64,000 nucleotides of DNA from Acidobacteria bacterium Ga0077534 (GTDB lineage: Bacteria; Acidobacteriota; Blastocatellia; Pyrinomonadales; Pyrinomonadaceae): the NCBI GenBank assembly GCA_001464455.1, contig LNEI01000012.1, positions 62,001-126,000 on the forward strand, read 5' to 3'. Within the stretch, counting starts at the first letter, position 1, and each line of letters opens with the position of its first letter. The translations under genes were made by a program, and so were the position numbers. The notes beneath the pieces were generated by a model. That model saw nothing but the letters and a program-made list of their open reading frames with translations, had not been told where the DNA came from and did no database searches. Below, piece by piece: positions 1 through 9,142 of this stretch.

Positions 1-2
1 TC

Positions 3-1490
3 TATCTTCCGCTGATCTTTATTTTTCAGTCGCTGCATGAGCAGGGAATTAAGCCGCGGCTCGCGATGAATGTTTCGCCGCCGTTGTGCGAGATGCTGGC
101 CGATCCGCTCTTGCAGGAACGCTACACAGCACACATTGAGAACCTGCTAGAGCTGGCGAGAAAAGAGCTTGAGCGAGCAAAAACCGAAGATCAGAATTTC
201 CACGACGTCGCTCGAATGTACGTCGACAATCTCTCGGCCTCGCTCGATCTCTGGAACAACCGCTACAGTCGCAACCTGATCAACGCCTTTCGCGAACTGC
301 AGGACGAAGGCGTCGTCGAGATCATTACATGCTGTGCGACACATGGCTTCATGCCGCTGATCTCAACGCCCGAAGCACGCCGGGCTCAGGTCCAACTCGC
401 GGTCGCAAATTATAAAAAGCACTTCGGCCGTCAGCCCCGCGGCATCTGGCTCGCGGAATGCGCTTATGAACCGGGCGTTGAGGACCTGCTAAAGGAAAAC
501 GGCATTGAGTATTTTATAAGCGACACGCACGCAATACTTTACGGCGATCCGCGGCCGCGTTATGGCGTTCATGCCCCGGTCGTTTGTCCGAATGGAACGG
601 CAGTTTTTGCACGCGACGTCGAAACGAGCCAGCAGGTTTGGTCGGCTGAGATCGGTTACCCGGGCAACGACCTTTATCGCGAATTCTACCGCGACATTGG
701 CTGGGACGCCGATTACGAATATCTCAAACCGCACCTTCACGCCAGCGGCGAACGCCGTCATCTTGGGCTAAAATATCACCGCATCACCGGCCGCGATGTG
801 CCGCAGAATCGCAAAGAGCCGTACATCCCCGCGATGGCGCGCGACAAGGCGGCAGAAAACGCGTCGCACTTCATCGGGGAACGCATCAAGCAGGCGCATA
901 AACTCCGTGAGACCTTCGAAGGCCATCCGCCGCTGGTCGTAAGCCCTTATGATGCTGAGCTTTACGGCCATTGGTGGTTCGAGGGGCCGCAGTTCATCGA
1001 CTTCTTTTTCCGCAAGATCCACTTCGACCAGACTGACATTGAATGCATCACGCCCGGTGACTTCCTGGACAGCGGATTGCCGATCCAGGTCCAGCAGCCG
1101 ACTGCTTCAAGTTGGGGCGAGGCCGGGTATTACAAGGTCTGGATCAATGAGGGCAACTCGTGGATGTACCCGTACCAGCACGACGCCGAACGCAAAATGA
1201 CTGACTACGCGAACCGCTACAAAGCCGACGCGTCGGAACTGCAAGTTCTTATTCTCAACCAAATGGCCCGCGAACTCCTGCTCGCACAGTCGTCCGACTG
1301 GGCCTTTCAGATCTATCAGGGCACAACGGTCGAATACTCATCACGCCGCTTCCAGTCCCACATCTACCGCTTCGACCTCCTGACAAAAATGCTCGACACA
1401 GGCGAGGTCGATGACGACCTGCTCTGGGAAATAGGCTCGCGAGATAACATCTTCGCCGAGGTTGATTTCCGGGTTTATTGCAGCAATTAA
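3..1490 (+). CDS. GH57 family 1,4-alpha-glucan branching enzyme (5' end outside window)
   Basis: Glycoside hydrolase family 57 enzyme, probably a glycogen/glucan branching enzyme that cuts alpha-1,4 chains and re-attaches them as alpha-1,6 branches in the cytoplasm. The reading frame is open back to the first base of the window and continues with family-like residues (YLPLIFIFQSLHEQGIKPRL) before the first ATG at 66, so the N-terminus lies upstream and that ATG is internal. The conserved WLAECAYEPG block supplies the presumed nucleophile Glu (codon at 456-458), and SPYDAELYGHWW supplies the acid/base Asp (951-953). The C-terminal third has the DUF1957-type helical domain typical of bacterial GH57 branching enzymes. 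The Fic gene starts directly after the stop codon. An amylase-like specificity is possible, but the YDAELxGHWW form favours branching. Confidence 0.88.
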   Translation, partial: YLPLIFIFQSLHEQGIKPRLAMNVSPPLCEMLADPLLQERYTAHIENLLELARKELERAKTEDQNFHDVARMYVDNLSASLDLWNNRYSRNLINAFRELQDEGVVEIITCCATHGFMPLISTPEARRAQVQLAVANYKKHFGRQPRGIWLAECAYEPGVEDLLKENGIEYFISDTHAILYGDPRPRYGVHAPVVCPNGTAVFARDVETSQQVWSAEIGYPGNDLYREFYRDIGWDADYEYLKPHLHASGERRHLGLKYHRITGRDVPQNRKEPYIPAMARDKAAENASHFIGERIKQAHKLRETFEGHPPLVVSPYDAELYGHWWFEGPQFIDFFFRKIHFDQTDIECITPGDFLDSGLPIQVQQPTASSWGEAGYYKVWINEGNSWMYPYQHDAERKMTDYANRYKADASELQVLILNQMARELLLAQSSDWAFQIYQGTTVEYSSRRFQSHIYRFDLLTKMLDTGEVDDDLLWEIGSRDNIFAEVDFRVYCSN

Positions 1491-2537
1491 ATGAAGACTT
1501 TTGAGTTCTTTGAGCAGGGACTATCCACGATTCCGACATCCGTCGGGTGGTATCTTGCCGACCTTGGCGAGGCGCTCGGAAAGCAGGCTCTGTTTACTAA
1601 TCAATCTCCTCAGAAGCTAAAGGTCCTACTCGAAAACGCGATGATTGAAAGCGCGATCTCTTCGAACAGGATCGAGGGTGTCGAGATAGGCGACGATCGT
1701 GTCCGTGCCGTTGTGTTGGGAAATGCACGCCTAAACGAACGCAGTGAGGAGGAAGTCCGCGGCTATCGCGACGCTTTAGAGCTAATACACAAATTTGGAC
1801 GAGAAATGGAATTGAATGAGGAACTCATCCTTAAGCTCCATTACCTTTCCCGAGCCAAAGAAGGTGATGCCGGCGGCTACAAAGAGAGAAATAATGACAT
1901 TATCGAAAAGTTTCCCGACGGTCGAAGTCGTGTAAGGTTCTCGCCGGTTTCGCCGGAACATACCCGCGAATACGTTCTCCGGCTATTGGATGCCTGGCAT
2001 CGATGCCTAGCCGAGAAATGGGTGCATCCGTTGATAGCCGTGGCGGCGTTTAACCTGGATTTTCTGTGTATTCACCCATTCCGCGATGGCAACGGTCGGG
2101 TGTCGAGGCTGTTGTTCCTTCTGCAAACCTATCAGCTTGGCTACGATGTCGGGCGTTACATCAGCCTCGAAAAACTGATCGAGGAGAACAAAGAGAGGTA
2201 TTACGAAACACTTCTGAAAAGCTCCGCAGGCTGGCACGAGGGCGGACACGACCCATGGCCGATAATCGGGTTTCTCAACTACATCCTCAAACAGGCATAC
2301 AAGAACTTCGAAGAACGCTCAAGCATGGCGGCTTCACCGCGTGGTGAAAAAACTGAGATGATATTAGCCGCCGTCGACCAGATGCCGAATGAGTTTAGGA
2401 TCTCGGATATCGAGAAAAAGGTGCCTGCCGGAATCGACCTGATCCGAAAAGTTCTGAGGAAACTTAAGGATGACGGGCAAATATGCGTAACATCTTCCGG
2501 ACGAAATGCTACGTGGAAGAAACTAGGTACTAACTAA
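1491..2537 (+). CDS. Fic family protein, class II (self-inhibited), with C-terminal winged helix
   Basis: Fic-domain protein of 348 aa that would transfer AMP (or another nucleotide moiety) from a nucleotide to protein hydroxyls. The complete motif HPFRDGNGRVSR is at residues 195-206, including the catalytic His195. An N-terminal inhibitory helix reading SNRIEG (residues 58-63) matches the S/TxxxE(G/N) motif, which places it in class II, where the inhibitory Glu precedes the Fic core. The last ~65 residues look like a winged-helix DNA-binding domain (ISDIEKKV... IRKVLRKLKDDGQI), a common architecture of bacterial Fic regulators. The ATG directly abuts the stop of the branching enzyme, so the two may be co-transcribed, though no functional link is evident. 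The target is unknown. Confidence 0.9.
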   Translation: MKTFEFFEQGLSTIPTSVGWYLADLGEALGKQALFTNQSPQKLKVLLENAMIESAISSNRIEGVEIGDDRVRAVVLGNARLNERSEEEVRGYRDALELIHKFGREMELNEELILKLHYLSRAKEGDAGGYKERNNDIIEKFPDGRSRVRFSPVSPEHTREYVLRLLDAWHRCLAEKWVHPLIAVAAFNLDFLCIHPFRDGNGRVSRLLFLLQTYQLGYDVGRYISLEKLIEENKERYYETLLKSSAGWHEGGHDPWPIIGFLNYILKQAYKNFEERSSMAASPRGEKTEMILAAVDQMPNEFRISDIEKKVPAGIDLIRKVLRKLKDDGQICVTSSGRNATWKKLGTN

Positions 2538-2565
2538 ATAAACTAGGTATTAAACTAGGTATTAA
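2521..2565 (+). repeat. short tandem repeat at the 3' end of the Fic gene
   Basis: Three copies of aactaggta(c/t)taa lie at 2521-2533, 2541-2553 and 2553-2565. The first copy encodes the last residues and overlaps the stop of the Fic gene; the next two follow in the spacer. It looks like slippage or duplication of the gene's own 3' end. Confidence 0.6.
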
Positions 2566-2707
2566 CTTCATTCGACCGCTCGATCTACGCATTTTGCTAC
2601 AAAATCAGCATTTTGCGCCACTTTACGCATAATTATACGATTCATGCGGTTTGCTATATCATTTTGACCGCGATTCAGGTAGCTTTTTAGGCGTGAGGAA
2701 TTTATCC

Positions 2708-4264
2708 ATGAAACTCCTGATACCCGTTTTCGTCTTGCTGATTCTTACTCACTCTGCGTTTGGTCAGGTGGCCGAGGTCGGTACTCCTGAATACGAGACG
2801 TGGATCAAGCCATATCGTTCGGCTCTGATACACTCCGGGTCTTCGCGGCGGGCCGCTGAAGGCGAAGCGGATCCACCGTTCGGCGTTATCACGGTTGTGA
2901 CTCAGGCGACTGGCGACTCGGCGTGGATGCTAGCATCTATGTCGCTCACCACAGGTTTTGTAGCAAGGCGCAGTGGTGCGGTCGAATCTTTCTCTAGACG
3001 GACGCTCGGCTTCAGAAGTGGTTGTTGCGGCCAGATGACTGCCGACGAGGTATCTAGAGCAAAACAGATTCTTTCAGATCTGCCATCCGATGGAGGCCGC
3101 TTGCCGCCGAACGGTCGCCGTATTCTTGTTCAGAAGGCTGGAGCCGGGGCTATCGATGCAAGGGTTTATGACCTCGCGTTTGTTCCTGACAAAGTTCTCG
3201 AACTGCTTAGATTAACCCAGACAAATATTGGAAGTTACGTTCCGACGTTTCAGCCTGAATCGACGGTTAGTGACGTGGACCACTCCGATTTGCGGGGTTT
3301 TGCGGTTGCGGGCGACGGGCGATTTGCGGTTACGACGCGGGGCCACAGTTCGTTGCGGGTTCGAAGATTCCTGACGACAAAGGGTGCGTCGCAGGACTTC
3401 GAGGAAATTAAGCTGCCGCCAAACGCATTCTTCCCGAGGGGGCTGACACTTAGCCCGGACGAATCAACTTTGATTGCGGGAGCCTGGGGCGACATCACGT
3501 TCTTCGACACGCGCGAATGGCGCGTCGTAGGGCATATTAAAGTTCCCGTTGCTAATGGGAAATTGCCAAACTACACCGGCTGTCGTTTTATCGAACGCGG
3601 CAAATATCTGTTGTTCGATGGCGGGGGGGTTGGGACGCGCGTTTTTGAGACCGGAAGTTGGCGCGAAGTGAAGAAGCCGGAGTCGATCCCCAACGACGCG
3701 CTTTTCTATCTGGATTCTCCCGATGCTCGAAGGGCTGTTTTTCAACTCGACAAGAAACTCTATCTTCGAAGCGTCGACCAAAAAATTGGGACGCTCTTTT
3801 CGCTCGACGACGACGAACTCATTAACGCATCTTTCTCGCCGGATGGAACTAGACTCGTAATAGTCACGAACGGCAAGCTCCGACGCGGCGAAAATTCGCG
3901 GCGGCTGACGAGGATCCGAATTTGGGACGCAAACGAGCTAAGGCAAACTCATGGGCTCATGCCGTTTGAGCAGGATCGTCTGGAAGAGGTCTACGGCATT
4001 GACTGGATCGAGGACGGGAAGTATTTTCTGGCCGCCGCGAAAGCGGAATTTTCAAACGCCGGGATCGAAATTTGGGACGCATCTTCGGGCAGACACATCG
4101 GTGAGTTGTCGGGGTGCGTCGGAGCTCTGTCAGGTATGACCCGTTTGTCCGACGGCAAGATCGCCGCCGGTTGTTCGCATGGAAAGATCCGGATCTGGGA
4201 TCTGGCCGCGTCGCTGCGCGAGATAGAGAAGTTCAGACGATCGGGCACGGGTTCTGAAAAGTAA
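2708..4264 (+). CDS. secreted WD40-like beta-propeller protein
   Basis: Predicted exported protein of about 518 aa. I take ATG 2708 as start rather than the in-frame TTG at 2651 because a gagga ribosome-binding site lies just upstream and the product then begins with a clean signal peptide (MKLLIPVFVLLILTHSAFG). The C-terminal two thirds carry beta-propeller blades: IRIWDANE near residue 403, IEIWDASSG near 454 and IRIWDLAAS near 494, plus SPDG/SPDE turns. The N-terminal ~170 residues match nothing I recognise and contain a CC pair (FRSGCCGQM). It stands alone between repeats. A protein-interaction or envelope role is likely, but the sequence does not define a function. Confidence 0.75.
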   Translation: MKLLIPVFVLLILTHSAFGQVAEVGTPEYETWIKPYRSALIHSGSSRRAAEGEADPPFGVITVVTQATGDSAWMLASMSLTTGFVARRSGAVESFSRRTLGFRSGCCGQMTADEVSRAKQILSDLPSDGGRLPPNGRRILVQKAGAGAIDARVYDLAFVPDKVLELLRLTQTNIGSYVPTFQPESTVSDVDHSDLRGFAVAGDGRFAVTTRGHSSLRVRRFLTTKGASQDFEEIKLPPNAFFPRGLTLSPDESTLIAGAWGDITFFDTREWRVVGHIKVPVANGKLPNYTGCRFIERGKYLLFDGGGVGTRVFETGSWREVKKPESIPNDALFYLDSPDARRAVFQLDKKLYLRSVDQKIGTLFSLDDDELINASFSPDGTRLVIVTNGKLRRGENSRRLTRIRIWDANELRQTHGLMPFEQDRLEEVYGIDWIEDGKYFLAAAKAEFSNAGIEIWDASSGRHIGELSGCVGALSGMTRLSDGKIAAGCSHGKIRIWDLAASLREIEKFRRSGTGSEK

Positions 4265-4304
4265 TTAGCTCTTTGAAAATTTCTGGGACGCAAACGCACG
4301 TATT

Positions 4305-4556
4305 CCCCTCCTGGACAGGAGGGGTGCCCGCTTCGGGCGGGGTGGTTGAGAAGGTTAGGTAGCGTGAACGAAAACAGGCACCGCGAAGGTTCGGGACGCA
4401 AAGCGACGACGCCACAACTAAATGCTCAATCCCCAACCCCTCAACCACCCCGTCAGCCCAAAGCGGCTGCCACCCCTCCTGTCCAGGAGGGGAATTAAGC
4501 GAAAACTCCCCGTCAGCCGAAGCGGCTGCCACGCCTTCTGTCCGGGAGGGGAGTTT
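4305..4556. repeat. palindromic intergenic repeat family, three copies
   Basis: The 357-base gap between the propeller gene and inositol-phosphate synthase is filled by three related units. The unit at 4305-4350 contains a perfect cccctcct-ggac-aggagggg hairpin followed by a GC-rich tail. The unit at 4440-4492 is its near-exact reverse complement, so the two could fold into one large cruciform. The third unit (4503-4556) is a diverged copy in the second orientation. No coding potential was seen. Such elements are usually dispersed genome-wide. Confidence 0.75.
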
Positions 4557-4621
4557 CAAGTCGACCGTTTGCCTAATTGTTAACAGAAAGTTATCATTAC
4601 CGTTTACGTTTTCGGAGGAAA

Positions 4622-5941
4622 ATGATGATTGAGAAGGGTGTTGAGATAGCTCCTGCAGAAGGGAAGCTTGGGATCTTGTTGGTTGGTTTGGGCGCTGTGA
4701 GTACGACGCTTGTGGCCGGTGTTGAAGCCGTAAAGCGGGGCATTTCGCAGCCTGTGGGCAGCCTGACGCAGCTTGGAACGATCAGGCTCGGTAAGCGAAC
4801 CGATAATCGTTCGCCGCTTATCAAAGACTTCGTGCCTCTTGCTTCGCTCGACGATGTGGTTTTTGGTGCGTGGGATATTTTCCACGACAGCGCTTACGAC
4901 GCAGCGATGAACGCCGGCGTACTCGACAAAGATCTCATCAATCAGCTCTCCGAACCGCTCTCGTCGCTCAAGCCGATGGCCGCTGTATTTGAACAGAACT
5001 ACGTCAAACGCATCACCGGCGAAAACGTCAAGACCGGCAAGAACAAGATGGACCTGGCCGAGCAGCTCATCGCTGACATCGCCAAGTTCAAATCTGACAA
5101 CAACTGCTCGCGTCTCGTGATGGTCTGGTGTGCATCGACTGAGATCTACATCGAAGAATCGGAGATCCACCAGTCGCTCGAATCGCTTGAAAAAGCGATG
5201 TACGATAGCGATCCGTTCGTTGCTCCGTCGATGATCTATGCGTACGCTGCCCTGAAATCGGGCGTTCCGTTCGCCAATGGCGCTCCGAATCTGACAGTCG
5301 AGGTTCCGGCTTTTGTCGAGCTTGCCGCCAAAACTGGAACCGCGATCTGCGGCAAAGATTTTAAAACCGGCCAGACCTTGATGAAGACCATCCTGGCACC
5401 GGGCCTGAAATCACGAATGCTCGGCCTTGATGGCTGGTACTCGACCAACATCCTCGGTAACCGTGACGGCGAAGTGCTCGACGATCCTGAGAATTTCAAA
5501 TCGAAAGAGGTTTCGAAGCTGTCGGTTCTCGAACACATCTTCCAGCCTGAGGTTTACCCTGACCTCTACGGCGATTTTTCGCACGTCGTCAAGATCAACT
5601 ACTATCCGCCCCGCGGCGATAACAAAGAGGGCTGGGACAACATCGACATCTTCGGCTGGCTCGGCTACAAAATGCAGATCAAGGTCAACTTCCTCTGCCG
5701 CGATTCGATCCTGGCCGCACCGCTTGCGCTCGATCTCGCATTGTTCATGGACCTCGCTCAGCGTGCGGGAATGAAAGGCGTTCAGGAATGGCTTTCGTTC
5801 TATTTCAAGGCTCCGCAGACCGCTCCGGGGCTTTATCCTGAACACGACATCTTCATCCAGCTAATGAAGTTAAAAAATACGCTTCGGCACATGAAAGGCG
5901 AGGAGCTGATCACTCACCTTGGTCTCGAATATTACGATTAG
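4622..5941 (+). CDS. ino1: inositol-3-phosphate synthase
   Basis: NAD-dependent myo-inositol-1-phosphate synthase, about 439 aa, converting glucose-6-phosphate to 1L-myo-inositol-1-phosphate. The N-terminal Rossmann loop GLGAVSTT binds NAD. The C-terminal half carries the family's conserved catalytic-domain blocks: DDPENFKSKEVSK, NYYPPRGDNKEGWDN (start of the active-site region) and SILAAPLALDL. The start follows a strong ggagga site (4614-4619); ATG 4622 and ATG 4625 are both possible, and an upstream in-frame start at 4577 would read through spacer. The gene is monocistronic. In bacteria that make inositol phospholipids this is the first step, but no phosphatidylinositol synthase is visible here. 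Confidence 0.93.
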   Translation: MMIEKGVEIAPAEGKLGILLVGLGAVSTTLVAGVEAVKRGISQPVGSLTQLGTIRLGKRTDNRSPLIKDFVPLASLDDVVFGAWDIFHDSAYDAAMNAGVLDKDLINQLSEPLSSLKPMAAVFEQNYVKRITGENVKTGKNKMDLAEQLIADIAKFKSDNNCSRLVMVWCASTEIYIEESEIHQSLESLEKAMYDSDPFVAPSMIYAYAALKSGVPFANGAPNLTVEVPAFVELAAKTGTAICGKDFKTGQTLMKTILAPGLKSRMLGLDGWYSTNILGNRDGEVLDDPENFKSKEVSKLSVLEHIFQPEVYPDLYGDFSHVVKINYYPPRGDNKEGWDNIDIFGWLGYKMQIKVNFLCRDSILAAPLALDLALFMDLAQRAGMKGVQEWLSFYFKAPQTAPGLYPEHDIFIQLMKLKNTLRHMKGEELITHLGLEYYD

Positions 5942-5958
5942 TTCGCTACGCTCCATCA

Positions 5959-5996
5959 ACGTGTTCGGGCCCGAAGATCCACGTTTTCGGGCCCGA
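5959..5996 (+). terminator. possible transcription terminator after inositol-phosphate synthase
   Basis: Two direct copies of acgt(g/t)ttcgggcccga sit at 5959-5974 and 5981-5996. Each contains the palindrome tcgggcccga, so the copies can pair with each other or with themselves. It starts 18 bases after the stop codon. There is no T-run, so its activity as an intrinsic terminator is uncertain. Confidence 0.35.
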
Positions 5997-6272
5997 TAAA
6001 TTCCCATAGTCAGGCATTTTCCAGAAAAAAGATTTAACGCCGTGTTAATTTGTATTGCACGCTGGCGGATTTCTGTGTTAAAAATAGTCTCTGGCGGGCT
6101 TTCATACTCGCCGTCTCTGGACTGTCACCTTCCAGACAATAAAGTTCAGCCAACGTAAAATCTGTTGAAATCATCATTAGTGTCGACGAGCAAGTCGTCA
6201 CGCATGACGGCAAGTTTGTTAAGTCAGACACGTTCTATTTACACGGGCAGTACAGGGCCCCTTGAGGTAAAA
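5997..6272. other. non-genic spacer upstream of the AAA+ gene
   Basis: No convincing gene. A short stop-bounded plus-strand frame (6143-6265) reads like protein near its end (ISVDEQVVTHDGKFVKSD) but has no ATG, GTG or TTG start and is preceded by an in-frame TAA at 6140. Its stop overlaps the ribosome-binding site of the next gene, so it may be the tail of a decayed gene. A minus-strand frame over the same bases looks no better. Confidence 0.4.
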
Positions 6273-7484
6273 ATGAAACAGGAAACGGCTAAGAAAAAGG
6301 AACAGACAGATGGCGGAATTCTTCTCGATCCCGATCGCAAGAGCCCGCGGGCGGCGGAGTTCGAGGATAAATTGTCGGCACGCATAGTCGGGCAGGAGAG
6401 GGCAGTCCGTCGCATGAGCGGGCTCTTCCAGATCTATCTGGCGGGCATGAACAACCCGTCGCGACCGATCGGCACGATGCTTTTCCTTGGGCCAACAGGA
6501 TCGGGTAAGACCCGAGTCGTTGAGGCCGCTTCCGAAGTGCTCTTTAATGATGCCTACTCGGTCGTCAAGATCGACTGTGCCGAGTTTCAGCACTCGCATG
6601 AGATCGCTAAACTGATCGGCTCGCCTCCGGGATATCTCGGTCATCGGGAAACGGCACCGATGCTCACGCAGGAAAATCTCGACAAGGCCCATACCGATGA
6701 CACCAAGCTGACATTCGTACTTTTCGACGAGATCGAGAAGGCTTCAGATTCGCTGTGGCAGCTGCTGCTTGGCATTCTCGACAAGGCAACTTTGACGCTT
6801 GGTGACAATCGACGCGTCGACTTTTCCCGAACCGTCGTCATCATGACGTCAAACCTCGGAGCCCGCGAAATGTCTGATATGATCTCAGGCGGCATCGGAT
6901 TTACCCCGAGCAAGACGGATCAGGCAAAAGAGGATAACGAGATCGATTCGAAGATCTATCGCACCGCTCTCGAGGCGGCGAAGCGGAAGTTTTCGCCGGA
7001 GTTCATGAATCGTATCGATAAGGTGGTGGTCTTCAGAAGTCTCAAAGAACATCACCTGCGAAAGATCCTCGACATCGAACTGACGGCGGTTCAGGATCGC
7101 ATTACCGAATCGGCGGGCACGAAGTTTATCTTCGAATGTACGGAAGATGCTAAGGAGTTTTTGCTTAGCGAGGGCATCGATCTCAAATACGGAGCCCGGC
7201 ACTTGAAGCGTTCGGTCGAGCGGTTCCTCGTCTATCCGTTGTCAAATCTCGTTGCTACGCAGCAGGTCGAAACGGGCGATTATGTGCTGGTCGATTTTGA
7301 CGCAGACACAGCCCAGCTGACGTTTACGAAGCAGTCCGGCAAGATGATCATCGCTGACGCCGGGCCGAGGATCGACGATGACAGCGAACCCCTTATCAGC
7401 GCGGATGCCGTTGGATTGCCGCTGCCCGCTTCGCAGGTCGCTACCGGCATGAGCAAGTCGAAGGGCGAGAATAACGATGTCTAG
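6273..7484 (+). CDS. Clp/ClpB-D2-type AAA+ ATPase, single module
   Basis: AAA+ ATPase of about 403 aa resembling the second ATPase module (D2) of ClpA/ClpB plus the C-terminal small domain. Visible motifs are Walker A GPTGSGKT (73-80), the pore-loop region GSPPGYLGH (about 117-124), Walker B FDEIEK (151-156), sensor 1 MTSNLG (about 191-196) and the sensor-2 motif KYGARHLKR. It lacks the Clp N-domain, D1 and the middle domain, so it is not ClpB, and the zinc finger of ClpX is also absent. ATG 6273 is chosen because gagg precedes it by five bases; the longer frame from 6165 runs through low-quality sequence. It probably remodels or unfolds a protein partner. The tail after residue ~355 is low complexity. 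Confidence 0.82.
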   Translation: MKQETAKKKEQTDGGILLDPDRKSPRAAEFEDKLSARIVGQERAVRRMSGLFQIYLAGMNNPSRPIGTMLFLGPTGSGKTRVVEAASEVLFNDAYSVVKIDCAEFQHSHEIAKLIGSPPGYLGHRETAPMLTQENLDKAHTDDTKLTFVLFDEIEKASDSLWQLLLGILDKATLTLGDNRRVDFSRTVVIMTSNLGAREMSDMISGGIGFTPSKTDQAKEDNEIDSKIYRTALEAAKRKFSPEFMNRIDKVVVFRSLKEHHLRKILDIELTAVQDRITESAGTKFIFECTEDAKEFLLSEGIDLKYGARHLKRSVERFLVYPLSNLVATQQVETGDYVLVDFDADTAQLTFTKQSGKMIIADAGPRIDDDSEPLISADAVGLPLPASQVATGMSKSKGENNDV

Positions 7485-7507
7485 ATCGTAGATGACATCG
7501 AGGATAC

Positions 7508-7542
7508 GACCGGGCTGTTCGAGAACATCGAGCAGCCCGGTC
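7508..7542. terminator. hairpin between convergent genes
   Basis: A perfect 10-bp stem (gaccgggctg at 7508-7517 with cagcccggtc at 7533-7542) can be extended inward by tcga/tcga. It lies between the 3' ends of the AAA+ gene and glpK. No T-run follows on either strand, so bidirectional termination is inferred from position and stem strength only. Confidence 0.5.
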
Positions 7543-7559
7543 TACGTTAACTCGCGGCA

Positions 7560-9044
7560 CTACGTAGACCAGCCGAGAGATCTATTTACCGCCTCGTGCC
7601 AGCGGCGGAGCATCTCGGATGCTTTTGCCTCGGACATTTGAGGGCTAAAGGTTCGATCTGCTTTCCAATGTGTAGTTAGTTCCTGCTTATCCGCCCAGAA
7701 ACCTACAGCAAGCCCGGCAAGGTATGCGGCCCCTAGCGCCGTCGTTTCCGCGACCATCGAGCGGACAACCGGGATCTGGAGAATGTCCGCTTGGAACTGA
7801 AGCAGGAGATCGTTCTTGGTCGCACCGCCGTCGACACGGAGCTCGGCAAGCGATGAACGAGAGTCGGCATTGATTGCGGTCAGCAGGTCGGAAGTTTGAA
7901 AAGCTATCGATTCGACCGCCGCCCGGGCAATGTGAGCGGCTCCGGTTCCGCGGGTTAAGCCGATGATCGTTCCGCGCGCGTTCTGATCCCAGTGGGGCGT
8001 TCCAAGCCCGGCAAACGCAGGCACAAAATATACGCCGCCGTTATGTTCAACGGTCGATGCGAGCGATTCCACGTCAGATGACCTGTCGATGATTCCGAGC
8101 GAATCACGCAGCCATTGAATGACCGCTCCACCGATGAAGACACTGCCTTCGAGTGCGTATTCGGTCGTGTCGCCAATATGCCATGCGACCGTCGAAAGCA
8201 ATCGATTATCCGAAGCGACGGGTACGGTCCCGACGTTTTGAAGCATAAAGCAGCCGGTTCCATAGGTATTCTTGGTCGAGCCCGGCGAGAAACACGCCTG
8301 TCCGAAAAGAGCCGCCTGCTGGTCTCCGGCAAGGCCGGCAATTGGAATACCAGCAAGTTCTGACGGCGTTAGCACCGCGCCAAAAACCTCTGATGATGAC
8401 CTAACTTCCGGTAGTATCGCTGCAGGTATTGCAAAGATATTCAGTAATTCTTCATCCCAGCTTAGAGAGCGGATATTGAATAAAAGGGTTCGCGATACAT
8501 TCGAGCGGTCGGTTATATGCAGGGTGCCGTTCGTCAGCTTCCAAATTAGCCATGAATCGACGGTGCCAAACGCGAGTTCACCTGCATTTGCACGCTCTCT
8601 TGCCCCGGAGATGTTGTCGAGCAGCCAGGCGATCTTGCTGGCGCTAAAGTATGCATCAACCTCGAGGCCGGTTTTATCTCGAATGAGATCGCCGTGTTTC
8701 GACCTGATCTCATCACAGAAACCGGCGGTTCTACGATCCTGCCAAACGATCGCATTATGGATCGGCTCTCCGGTCTTTCGATCCCAGATGATGGTCGTTT
8801 CACGCTGATTTGTTATGCCGACCGCCGCGATATCGGCGCGAGTCAGTTTGGCCTTTTGCAGGGCTTCGACCGCTGTTGAGATCTGAGTCTCCCAGATCTC
8901 TGCAGGATCATGTTCGACCCATCCGCTCTGCGGATAGATCTGCGTATACTCCTTCTGCGAGGACGATATCGGCCTGCCTTCGTGGTCGAAAACGATGGAT
9001 CTGCTGCTGGTCGTGCCTTGGTCAAATGCGAGTATGTATTTCAT
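7560..9044 (-). CDS. glpK: glycerol kinase
   Basis: Glycerol kinase of the FGGY family, about 494 aa, phosphorylating glycerol to sn-glycerol-3-phosphate with ATP. The N-terminal phosphate-binding segment DQGTTSSR is at residues 8-15. Further family landmarks are [26 protein letters not shown], the catalytic-Asp region [23 protein letters not shown] and [14 protein letters not shown]. Start at 9044 gives the canonical [13 protein letters not shown]; the ATG at 9101 would add 19 residues without a ribosome-binding site. No glpF or glpD is adjacent. It is transcribed divergently from an ArsR-family regulator, which makes regulation by that protein plausible. Confidence 0.95.
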   Translation of the reverse strand: MKYILAFDQGTTSSRSIVFDHEGRPISSSQKEYTQIYPQSGWVEHDPAEIWETQISTAVEALQKAKLTRADIAAVGITNQRETTIIWDRKTGEPIHNAIVWQDRRTAGFCDEIRSKHGDLIRDKTGLEVDAYFSASKIAWLLDNISGARERANAGELAFGTVDSWLIWKLTNGTLHITDRSNVSRTLLFNIRSLSWDEELLNIFAIPAAILPEVRSSSEVFGAVLTPSELAGIPIAGLAGDQQAALFGQACFSPGSTKNTYGTGCFMLQNVGTVPVASDNRLLSTVAWHIGDTTEYALEGSVFIGGAVIQWLRDSLGIIDRSSDVESLASTVEHNGGVYFVPAFAGLGTPHWDQNARGTIIGLTRGTGAAHIARAAVESIAFQTSDLLTAINADSRSSLAELRVDGGATKNDLLLQFQADILQIPVVRSMVAETTALGAAYLAGLAVGFWADKQELTTHWKADRTFSPQMSEAKASEMLRRWHEAVNRSLGWST

Positions 9045-9114
9045 AAACGACGATGTTTCCGATAATCCTAGCCTTGCGTAGGCACTCGACGCAAGCTTCA
9101 TTGTCGCTTGAATA

Positions 9115-9138
9115 ACATATATGGACAGAGTAATATGT
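9115..9138. promoter_or_regulatory. possible ArsR-family operator
   Basis: In the 98-base glpK/arsR intergenic region, acatat (9115-9120) and atatgt (9133-9138) form an inverted repeat whose right arm ends five bases before the regulator's ATG. The spacing and AT-rich core resemble operators of ArsR/SmtB proteins. This is based on position and symmetry only. Confidence 0.3.
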
Positions 9139-9142
9139 CGCT

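Noticed and set aside
4283-4420. gggacgcaaa words and a GCGA tetraloop-like stem resembling a c-di-GMP (GEMM-I) riboswitch
   Set aside because: Only the first half of the aptamer core is loosely matched; the second conserved half is missing. The same words occur inside the preceding WD40 coding sequence (gggacgcaaac), so they are more likely repeat remnants.
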